Notes under the pieces: generated by a model
Databases searched by the model: none
What the model was told of the DNA's origin: nothing
What the model saw: only the letters and a program-made list of their open reading frames with translations
Made by a program: the position numbers and the translations under genes
Shown: positions 36,655-43,829 of the stretch, one piece after another
Numbering within the stretch: the first letter of the stretch is position 1
Layout: the number at the start of each line of letters is the position of its first letter
Assembly (NCBI RefSeq): GCF_000237805.1
Contig: NZ_CM001376.1
Coordinates: forward strand, 1,416,349-1,480,348
Direction of reading: 5' to 3'
DNA length: 64,000 bases
Source: Jonquetella anthropi DSM 22815
GTDB taxonomy: Bacteria > Synergistota > Synergistia > Synergistales > Dethiosulfovibrionaceae

Positions 36655-38145
36655 GTTTCAATTCGCGCGCCCGTGTAGGGCGCGACATGACGGCCTAATG
36701 ATATGAGTCTTAATGTACTGTGTTTCAATTCGCGCGCCCGTGTAGGGCGCGACGGTTGAGTACCCGGATAACTTGTTGCTGGTCGATGTTTCAATTCGCG
36801 CGCCCGTGTAGGGCGCGACGGCGCCGGGCAGTTTCTGCTTTGACGCTGGCGAGGTTTCAATTCGCGCGCCCGTGTAGGGCGCGACGCCATGCTCAAGCCG
36901 CTATCGGACATCAAGCAAGGTTTCAATTCGCGCGCCCGTGTAGGGCGCGACAACGGCGCTGCCCTACGACGCGGGCGCCGAGACGGTTTCAATTCGCGCG
37001 CCCGTGTAGGGCGCGACAAGAAAAGATGAGGGCTACGCCGAGCCTACAGATGTTTCAATTCGCGCGCCCGTGTAGGGCGCGACGCAAGACTTTGCCTAAG
37101 CTTTTGCAGGCGAATGGTTTCAATTCGCGCGCCCGTGTAGGGCGCGACAATACTGGGTTTTCACGGTCAAAGGCACGTGGGTGTTTCAATTCGCGCGCCC
37201 GTGTAGGGCGCGACAGGCCCATTATCACGTGATGGTGATGTACGAGGGGTTTCAATTCGCGCGCCCGTGTAGGGCGCGACACACTTCAAGCCATAGGAAC
37301 ACAAAGCCATGATGGTTTCAATTCGCGCGCCCGTGTAGGGCGCGACCTACGACCCCCCAAGAGGTCGTTGGTCGTTGGTGTTTCAATTCGCGCGCCCGTG
37401 TAGGGCGCGACCGAAGACAGAGGAGGAAAAATAACCGCCCCACAGCGTTTCAATTCGCGCGCCCGTGTAGGGCGCGACGTCTGCGCAAAATCGATACGTT
37501 TTTTGCAAAAAATTTGTTTCAATTCGCGCGCCCGTGTAGGGCGCGACAAATCCGACTGCAAAGACAGACTTTCGTCATAGTTTCAATTCGCGCGCCCGTG
37601 TAGGGCGCGACCTCCGCGGGGAGCGGAGTTGTTAGCTTGCGGTGGGTTTCAATTCGCGCGCCCGTGTAGGGCGCGACTGTAGACGCCCAGCCCTACGTTT
37701 GCCCCGTTAATGGTTTCAATTCGCGCGCCCGTGTAGGGCGCGACCTTCCCTGAAGCCTTTTATGGCGTATTCAATAAAATGTTTCAATTCGCGCGCCCGT
37801 GTAGGGCGCGACTGCTGAAGCTCGTTGGTTTTTGCGCCACATGCTTGTTTCAATTCGCGCGCCCGTGTAGGGCGCGACAAGCCTAGGGCTGTTGAGTTAA
37901 GGGCCGCCTATCGCGTTTCAATTCGCGCGCCCGTGTAGGGCGCGACCAAGCTCGCGCACGCACGAGACCAGCGAGACCCTGTTTCAATTCGCGCGCCCGT
38001 GTAGGGCGCGACAGCGCTGGCATGCCTGGTTTGCGCCAAGCTGTGAGTTTCAATTCGCGCGCCCGTGTAGGGCGCGACGTCTTGTCGGAGAATACCCCAA
38101 CTGGACAATCGCCGTTTCAATTCGCGCGCCCGTGTAGGGCGCGAC
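36655..38145 (-). CRISPR. type I-C CRISPR array, 23 repeats and 22 spacers
   Basis: Twenty-three 32-nt repeats, all identical as far as I can read, begin GTTTCAATTC and end GGGCGCGAC on the plus strand. Repeat starts: 36655, 36722, 36788, 36854, 36920, 36986, 37052, 37117, 37183, 37249, 37315, 37380, 37447, 37516, 37580, 37646, 37713, 37781, 37847, 37915, 37981, 38047, 38114. Spacers are 32-37 nt. The reverse complement ends GAATTGAAAC, the canonical I-C polarity, so crRNA is read from the minus strand. The array is then downstream of cas2 and the newest spacers are near 38145. The repeat can fold into a GC-rich hairpin, as needed for Cas5c cleavage. Confidence 0.99.
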
Positions 38146-38369
38146 AGGCATTTCTTCGTTCCTCTTCGTTGCTTACTTCCCGGCCTCTTTTCCGCGACCG
38201 TCTTTTCTTTTGCCCTTTTTGGCATTCTGCGGGGAGGTCTTTTGCTTGTGTTTGCAGGCAGACAGGACAGCGCGGCCCTGTTTTCTCTTTATCCCTTCAC
38301 TCTCCCTAGAACCGCCAGTCCTGCGGGCATTTTATTCTCCCGCGGCGATCTGACCGCTTAGGGTTCGCG
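38146..38369 (-). promoter_or_regulatory. CRISPR leader between cas2 and the array
   Basis: A 224-nt non-coding stretch lies between the cas2 stop and the first repeat (38114-38145) in the transcribed direction. The 70 nt next to the repeat are purine-rich on the minus strand. Leaders of I-C arrays occupy this position and carry the array promoter and the adaptation signal. No single promoter stands out. Confidence 0.75.
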
Positions 38370-38660
38370 CTATAAAATCAGGTTCCCCTGCGGGTTGTAG
38401 CTCTTTTTTGCCCCGATAACTTCTACCCGTCTCTGCCAGTTGGCTCCCAGCATGTAAAACCTTAGGCTGTCGTGTTCCATGTCAATTTCATTGAGCAGAT
38501 CCCTTCTGAGCTGAACCCACTGAGCTGGTTCGAGCAGGCATTCAAAGACCGAGAATTGCACGCGCTGGCCCCAGCTTTCGCAAAGTTTTGCAACGTGGTT
38601 CAGCCGACGCGTTCCTCCTTCTCCGCACACGTTGACGTCATAGGTAATCAATACGAGCAT
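38370..38660 (-). CDS. cas2: CRISPR-associated endoribonuclease-fold protein Cas2
   Basis: A 96-residue Cas2 of the I-C type. It begins MLVLITYDVNVCGEGGTRRL, with the Asp in the first strand (YDV), and has a central GQRVQFSVFECLL. It forms the scaffold of the Cas1-Cas2 integrase. It lies 10 nt downstream of cas1 and is the last cas gene before the leader. Confidence 0.98.
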   Translation of the reverse strand: MLVLITYDVNVCGEGGTRRLNHVAKLCESWGQRVQFSVFECLLEPAQWVQLRRDLLNEIDMEHDSLRFYMLGANWQRRVEVIGAKKSYNPQGNLIL

Positions 38661-38670
38661 GGCCGCGCTC

Positions 38671-39699
38671 CTACTTCAGGAAAAACGGCGGGTAAAAATC
38701 AAGGTCCCCGCGCAGGAATCGCGCCAACAACATCGCCTGAACGTGAGGCAGCAAGCCGAAGGATATTTTTTCGCCTAAAACTGGGTGAATTATTTCCGTC
38801 CTCTTTCGATTTTCCCACTCGTTAAGAAAAATTTCCTTGCGCGCTTTTTCTGTTAAGGCAACTCCGCCAGCTTCGTCCGTCTCAAAATCGTTTGCCTGAA
38901 GCTGTTCGCGGTTTACTAACGCGAGGACAAACCGATCGACGACGACGGCGCGAAATTCTTCCATCAAGTCAAGCGCTAAGCTGGGACGTCCGGGGCGGTC
39001 TTTATGAAGGAATCCCACAGAAGGGTCAAGTCCGACGCTTTCCAATACGCCGGTTATTTCCGCGGCGAGCAGCGAGTACCCCAGCGACAGAAGCGCGTTG
39101 ATGGGATCCGACGGCGGCCGTCGAGAACGGCCGTGAAATGAAAAGGTCTCCCGGTTCTTTAAAATCATAGAGTCGAAACAGCGAAAATAGATGTTGGCCG
39201 CGTCGCCTTCGAGGCCTCTCAGCTCATTGAGGTCGGTTATTGTGAAACCCTTGAGCTTGACAAGCAGCCCAGCCATGTCCCTGACAGCTTCATCAAATAC
39301 ATTTGTTTCTCTTTCTCGAGCATGGCGAAGCAGGACGGTCCGGGCGTTGGATATTTTGCTCAGTAGGAAAGCAGTTGCCAGTTCAGCCGTTTGAACCGGG
39401 TCATCGGCACGCCGAAACTGCATCCATCGGAGCAGGACGTTGCCTCTGACTGGTCCGCTGATTCGTCCCCGAAAGCGCCCATATACCGATAGATAGTTGA
39501 TCGTGACGTTGTTAGCAAGACACAGGTTCATCGCGTCGGGAGTGAGCATGACTGATCCGAAACAGACAATTTGCTCCAAAATATGGACAGGAAACTGCTG
39601 GGGCGCCTGATCTTTCGCGCGAATTACCAGCGCTCGTCCGCTGCATGAGATTTGCCCTTCGTCATAGCTCAGGTAGAGCGTGTTTTTAAGCTGTTTCAT
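38671..39699 (-). CDS. cas1: CRISPR integrase Cas1 (subtype I-C)
   Basis: A 342-residue Cas1. The catalytic set is visible: Glu in LEGDAANIYFRCF, His in GLDPSVGFLHKDRPGR and Glu in ALDLMEEFR. It inserts new spacers at the leader end with Cas2. It overlaps the end of cas4 by 14 bp, and the adaptation trio cas4-cas1-cas2 is compact. Confidence 0.98.
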   Translation of the reverse strand: MKQLKNTLYLSYDEGQISCSGRALVIRAKDQAPQQFPVHILEQIVCFGSVMLTPDAMNLCLANNVTINYLSVYGRFRGRISGPVRGNVLLRWMQFRRADDPVQTAELATAFLLSKISNARTVLLRHARERETNVFDEAVRDMAGLLVKLKGFTITDLNELRGLEGDAANIYFRCFDSMILKNRETFSFHGRSRRPPSDPINALLSLGYSLLAAEITGVLESVGLDPSVGFLHKDRPGRPSLALDLMEEFRAVVVDRFVLALVNREQLQANDFETDEAGGVALTEKARKEIFLNEWENRKRTEIIHPVLGEKISFGLLPHVQAMLLARFLRGDLDFYPPFFLK

Positions 39700-40309
39700 G
39701 GATGATCGCCTCTACGGTATTCAACACATATTGCCTTGTTTGACCTCTACCTCGAAGCTCCGGACCGCACAAGTCCTTCATTGAACAGCTTTTGCACTTT
39801 TTATCCGCCTCAGGCGGCGGGAGAACTCCGCTCTGCAGAAGCGAGCGCGCTCTGCAGCAGAGTCTCTCCACCAGATCCCTGAGGTCTTTCGTCAACGTCA
39901 CTTCAGTTCGCCGGCGCGTTTGGGCGTAAAACAGCACACCGACGGGAACGGAAACTTGCAGCATTTCTTCAAGACAGAGCGCTTGGCCGCAAAGCTGCAC
40001 TTTGTCTGCCATGCCGCCGGCACCGCGTCCCCGTTTGTATTCCACTGGGAGCGGCGTCCAGCGCCCACGCCGCTGCGGGAGACGGACGCCGTCGCTTGAC
40101 TGGTAAAACTCCACCGCGTCGCTTACCCCGTAGAGACCGAGTCGAACACACCGAAGCGGAAGTCCCCGAACCGAAAGTACGCCGTCACGAAACTCCTTTT
40201 CGTTGCTGTGAACGCGCTGATGTACGTCTGTCCCCGTCGCCGTCAGGTAATTTTCTTCCCATTCGCCTTCCATGTGAATGAGCGCCCACTGGCGCTCACA
40301 GAAAAGCAA
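39686..40309 (-). CDS. cas4: CRISPR-associated exonuclease Cas4, start unclear
   Basis: At least 207 residues. It has all four Fe-S cysteines: one in LLFCERQWA and three in CKSCSMKDLC near the C-terminus. It trims and orients prespacers. The reading frame continues upstream of the TTG at 40309 with family-like residues (FLSELQH precedes LLFC) but contains no ATG, GTG or TTG before a stop inside cas7. An ATG at 40377, just after the cas7 stop, is in another frame; one more G in the GGGG run at 40366-40369 would join it to the Cas4 frame. So either a CTG or other rare start is used, or there is a frameshift. Confidence 0.9.
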   Translation of the reverse strand: MLFCERQWALIHMEGEWEENYLTATGTDVHQRVHSNEKEFRDGVLSVRGLPLRCVRLGLYGVSDAVEFYQSSDGVRLPQRRGRWTPLPVEYKRGRGAGGMADKVQLCGQALCLEEMLQVSVPVGVLFYAQTRRRTEVTLTKDLRDLVERLCCRARSLLQSGVLPPPEADKKCKSCSMKDLCGPELRGRGQTRQYVLNTVEAIIHETA

Positions 40310-40383
40310 ATGCTGAAGTTCCGAGAGGAAAATCTCGCTTTCTCCGTCCAGCAGTCGGGGCTCTGCCCCGGAAACATCCTTCT

Positions 40384-41292
40384 CTATATCAGGACGATTT
40401 TTTTCCGCTCAGTCAGTTCCTGCCCGTCCAACGTCAGCCGATAATCGCCGAACGACCGAGGCGTGACGCCGTCGCTCACTGCAACGGCGATCTTTTCAAA
40501 CAAGTCGGCCGCCGGGGCGGAACCTAGCGCGGACGAGTGCTTGAAGATGACGAGCCGACGGGCGGTCATCAAGCCTCTGGCGGCTGACCGGTCAATTTCG
40601 AACATGTTCAGTAGCGCGTCCCAGAAAATTTCCATGTCCTCTTCGGAGAACCCGGTCTGCTGGGCCAAAAACGGAGAGACGAAGCCATGAGCGCAGTACA
40701 GGGCGTACGGAACCGTGAATTTTCTGCCCATGGTCCGTTCTTTTTCCGCGTTCTTTTCGTTGGTGACGGCCATGCGAGTGATGCAGTGTTCCGCGACGAC
40801 GATCGGCAGCTGCGAGCGGGCGAAGGTCAGCTGAATCGGACCGCGAACCTGCCCGGCGGTCTTTTTCCCGCCGCTGTCGCTGCTGCCGGTTGACATCACC
40901 GCTCCAAAGGCGCGGACGTCGTAAAAACGCGCGCACATCAGCTGCTGAGCGGCCATTTCAACCTGCGGGTTCTTATCTTTCTTTCCATCTTTCTTGTTCT
41001 CGCCGGAAGATTTTTTCTCCGCGTCGTCCCACGCTTGGCCGATCATGGTGTTCAGGACGGCCTTCTCCTTGATGAAAACCTCGTATCCCTCTTTGGGCTG
41101 GCCTTCCGGCGTCCGGCAGGCCATCATGATGTAGTTGCGGACTTTTCGTTTCAAGCACACGTCGCTGACAAGACCGTGACCTGTCTCCAAATCGATCCGC
41201 GGCTGGTTGTCCATGTCGGGGTCGCCGTTCGGGTTGCCGTCCTGCACGTCAAAATAAAACGCGAAGTCGTATCGGTTCGTTAAAGTCGTCAT
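40384..41292 (-). CDS. cas7: Cascade backbone protein Cas7 (Csd2, subtype I-C)
   Basis: A 302-residue Cas7c. The N-terminal RRM-type strand and the family motif FYFDVQDGNPNGDPDMDNQP are clear, and the lysine-rich insertion AEKKSSGENKKDGKKDKN falls in the expected loop. Multiple copies coat the crRNA in Cascade. The start overlaps the cas8c stop by 4 bp (ATGA). Confidence 0.98.
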   Translation of the reverse strand: MTTLTNRYDFAFYFDVQDGNPNGDPDMDNQPRIDLETGHGLVSDVCLKRKVRNYIMMACRTPEGQPKEGYEVFIKEKAVLNTMIGQAWDDAEKKSSGENKKDGKKDKNPQVEMAAQQLMCARFYDVRAFGAVMSTGSSDSGGKKTAGQVRGPIQLTFARSQLPIVVAEHCITRMAVTNEKNAEKERTMGRKFTVPYALYCAHGFVSPFLAQQTGFSEEDMEIFWDALLNMFEIDRSAARGLMTARRLVIFKHSSALGSAPAADLFEKIAVAVSDGVTPRSFGDYRLTLDGQELTERKKIVLI

Positions 41293-41693
41293 CTCTGCTG
41301 TTCCTTCCTTTCTTCATCGTTATTCAGCTGAAGATCCTCTTTTTTTGCTGACACGTCCTGATTCTGGTGATAGTAGCCGAGGAAAAATTTCCCCTGCTCG
41401 TAGAGGTTAAGCTGTCTGGGAAATTCGCCGACCCCTTCCATAACGCTGGCGAGCTTATTTTTCCACCATACGGCGCGTGGAAGACGATCTTGCGATATTT
41501 TCTGCAGATGGTGAACTGATAACTTAAAAAGCTTTGGGAACACGATTCCGGGCGTGGACGCCGCAGCGCCCAAAAACCGACTTGTAATGCTCTTGTTCAA
41601 TTCCCCCTGAGCGATCCGTTGAATTGACTCTAAGATAGAAAATACCCTGCCCAGAACGTAACTGGGATCTTGACTCGCGTCGTCCAGTTTCAC
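41289..41693 (-). CDS. cas11c: internally started small Cascade subunit Cas11c
   Basis: Within cas8c, and in the same frame, a GTG at 41693-41691 is preceded by AAAAGGAGGT with 7-nt spacing, an almost perfect ribosome site. It would yield a 134-residue protein that begins VKLDDASQDPSYVLGRVF, matching the last part of Cas8c. In type I-C systems the small subunit Cas11 is known to be made from an internal start at just this place (LDxxSxDPxYxLGR). I see the site directly; translation is inferred. Confidence 0.78.
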   Translation of the reverse strand: MKLDDASQDPSYVLGRVFSILESIQRIAQGELNKSITSRFLGAAASTPGIVFPKLFKLSVHHLQKISQDRLPRAVWWKNKLASVMEGVGEFPRQLNLYEQGKFFLGYYHQNQDVSAKKEDLQLNNDEERKEQQR

Positions 41694-43088
41694 GCCAAAG
41701 ACCTCCTTTTGTTCGCCCGCTGAAGTTCGCCACCGGTTCAGCGTCCCTCGAAGGAGTGATGCCAGTTCCGGCCTCACTTCCTGTTCTGCCCGAATCCGCA
41801 CGATTGCCCGCTGGAAGCCAGCCAACGGGTACGGCACGCCGTCCACCACGCTGGACAATAATCCGCTGGGAATGTTGGGCGGCAGCGATTCGATTTTTCC
41901 GTCCAACGCCATTGCCCAGAGGATTCGGTCCAGCGGGAAGTTCACGACTTGGCCGCCGTAGGCGTCGATGGCCGTATCCTCCAAGTGACGGCGCAGGTTC
42001 GCCGCAAAGTGTTCCGTGCTGTCCACCCGCCAAAGCCTGACGGCAATTCTTGCCGAGTTTGCGGTCAGTCCCAAGAGGCAGAAGCGCCCTTTTTCGACGA
42101 CCAGATCGGTTCCCTGACGGATATGGTCAAAAACGACTTTTAATCGGCCGACCTGCTTGTCCGGGTCTCCCTGCAACACGGCCCGAAAGTTCCCTTCTGA
42201 CGCCGGATTTTCGCCGCCGATCGGCGCGTCCTTCGGAACCGACCAAAACACATAGGTGTCTTTTCCGATGATGGCCTTGTTCTTCTCCGAGGCGAGGAGC
42301 TGTTTTAGCCCTGAGGCGTAATCGAAAGCCGCTGCTTGGGAAACCGGCGCGTTGTAGCCCTGTTCTTTGTAATATGAGTCGTATCCCGAGTCTTTCTGGC
42401 AGCTCACCAACGACGCGCCGGTTTGTTTTCCCCCGCGAATCAAGAAGTCCGAGTGAATTCGGGCCAGCGGCGCCCTTTGGCCAGTAATCAGGCAGACGCC
42501 TTCCTCGCTGGGCTCAAAGGCTGCCAGATTTCTGGCCGCCTCTTGGGCCGGAACGGGCAGGTCACCGTCAATTAAACGGAACGTCAAGTTCCCGCCCGCT
42601 TCAAGGACGTTTCCCAGCGTTAGGTCTTTTAGGGCGGCGTCTAAGCCCTCTGGATTTTCGTAAAAATTGATGATCGCCTGAATTTCCTTAGAAAGGGTCC
42701 GGTCTTTCGACCGTTTTAGGCAGTCCTTCGTTTCTTGAATAAACGCGTCCAGCCGCTGGCGAAGGCCTTGATCGTCCTGCGCCGTGTGGATTTTTTTCTC
42801 CTTGTCGATTTCCGCACCCAACAGGTATTTGGCGTTGTCCCACAGAACTTTTGCCTTCACTCCGCTCGTGCGACTGACCGTATCCGGCACAAAATACCGT
42901 TTGCCTTTGAGGAACGATTTCCCTTTCGGCCCGACTTGCTCTTCCTGCATGTCATAAAACTGGTGAAATCGGCCGGTTGAATCAATTTCCACCAAAAACT
43001 TGAACTCCACGTCGCCGCAGCCGGTGGGAATGCCTGTTCCCACTTTCTGGCGGCGTTGCTCGTATTCGTACAGCGCCTGCAGAATCAT
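41289..43088 (-). CDS. cas8c: Cascade large subunit Cas8c (Csd1)
   Basis: A 599-residue Csd1/Cas8c, the PAM-recognising large subunit of the I-C effector. It begins MILQALYEYEQRR; family landmarks include SFLIRGGKQTGASLVS-like text around the middle (RIHSDFLIRGGKQTG) and LPRAVWWKNKLAS near the end. The C-terminal 134 residues are also a separate product (Cas11c). It overlaps cas5 upstream and cas7 downstream by 4 bp each, giving coupled translation of the effector genes. Confidence 0.97.
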   Translation of the reverse strand: MILQALYEYEQRRQKVGTGIPTGCGDVEFKFLVEIDSTGRFHQFYDMQEEQVGPKGKSFLKGKRYFVPDTVSRTSGVKAKVLWDNAKYLLGAEIDKEKKIHTAQDDQGLRQRLDAFIQETKDCLKRSKDRTLSKEIQAIINFYENPEGLDAALKDLTLGNVLEAGGNLTFRLIDGDLPVPAQEAARNLAAFEPSEEGVCLITGQRAPLARIHSDFLIRGGKQTGASLVSCQKDSGYDSYYKEQGYNAPVSQAAAFDYASGLKQLLASEKNKAIIGKDTYVFWSVPKDAPIGGENPASEGNFRAVLQGDPDKQVGRLKVVFDHIRQGTDLVVEKGRFCLLGLTANSARIAVRLWRVDSTEHFAANLRRHLEDTAIDAYGGQVVNFPLDRILWAMALDGKIESLPPNIPSGLLSSVVDGVPYPLAGFQRAIVRIRAEQEVRPELASLLRGTLNRWRTSAGEQKEVFGVKLDDASQDPSYVLGRVFSILESIQRIAQGELNKSITSRFLGAAASTPGIVFPKLFKLSVHHLQKISQDRLPRAVWWKNKLASVMEGVGEFPRQLNLYEQGKFFLGYYHQNQDVSAKKEDLQLNNDEERKEQQR

Positions 43089-43801
43089 CGCAATACCGCC
43101 TCGCTTTCCCAGTCGGGGACTTTAATAATTCCCCGGTCCATCTTGGCCCTGAAAAACGCCGGCTGCGGGTCCTCCGGCCGCGAAAAATCAAGGTCGTACA
43201 GCATAATTCCCAAGTCTCTCGTTTCGTCGATCGGCTGGCGTTTCTCCGTTTCCGGGTGGTCTATCAACCGCACCTCGCTGCAGGAAAATTCTCTGCACCC
43301 CAAATATGGCGCCATAAAGTGCTGCCCCTTTCGGGCTCGGCGCTCAAAAATCCCGTAGTACTTTCCGGGGTTTTCCCCTGACCGAATAATTTCCCGCTCG
43401 TTCTCGTCCCCCAAGCAGTCCGGCACCTGCAAGAATGTCCTCGGACGCTTGTGAGGCGGGATGTACTCCAGCTCGGCGACCAATCGGTACCGCACGTCCC
43501 GAAGGAGAATCGACGCTTTCTGCTGCCTGTGGTCTTCGATGCACAGCCCGCCGGAACTGAGCTTCATCAGGGCGCCAACTTCGTTCCGCCTGAACGACAG
43601 CCAGCGAATCGGCTCAAGCACGTGAATTTCTCTGATAATCCACCGAATCGCCGGTTTCCAGAAGATGGCCGTAAAAATTCCCCGTGCCGCCGACGGCGTG
43701 ATGACGTCGTAGCTCACCCGCTCAACCTTCATTTCCGGCCGGGTGAAACACGCGAAGTCTCCCGCCACCTCCAGACAAAAACTTTTGTTAAAAAAATCCA
43801 T
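43085..43801 (-). CDS. cas5: CRISPR RNA-processing protein Cas5c (Cas5d)
   Basis: A 238-residue Cas5 of the I-C kind, which replaces Cas6 and cuts the repeat RNA. The N-terminal strand SFCLEVAGDFACFTRPEMKV and the helix ITPSAARGIFTAIFWKP are characteristic. The catalytic Tyr/Lys/His positions cannot be fixed without an alignment. The ATG at 43801 has AAGGAGG with 7-nt spacing; an earlier ATG at 43819 is less likely. It follows cas3 after 28 nt. Confidence 0.96.
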   Translation of the reverse strand: MDFFNKSFCLEVAGDFACFTRPEMKVERVSYDVITPSAARGIFTAIFWKPAIRWIIREIHVLEPIRWLSFRRNEVGALMKLSSGGLCIEDHRQQKASILLRDVRYRLVAELEYIPPHKRPRTFLQVPDCLGDENEREIIRSGENPGKYYGIFERRARKGQHFMAPYLGCREFSCSEVRLIDHPETEKRQPIDETRDLGIMLYDLDFSRPEDPQPAFFRAKMDRGIIKVPDWESEAVLR

Positions 43802-43829
43802 TTGCTTCCCTCCTTTCACGTTGAAATTT

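Noticed and set aside
36655-38145. Self-targeting spacers against genes in this window
   Set aside because: I found no obvious match by eye, but a proper comparison of all 22 spacers with the genome was not possible, so I make no claim.
36651-38225. Open frames across the array with repeated Arg-rich text such as SRPTRARELK or FQFARPCRARR
   Set aside because: They are translations of the CRISPR repeat; the 32-nt repeat plus a spacer of about 34 nt keeps a frame open by chance. Not proteins.
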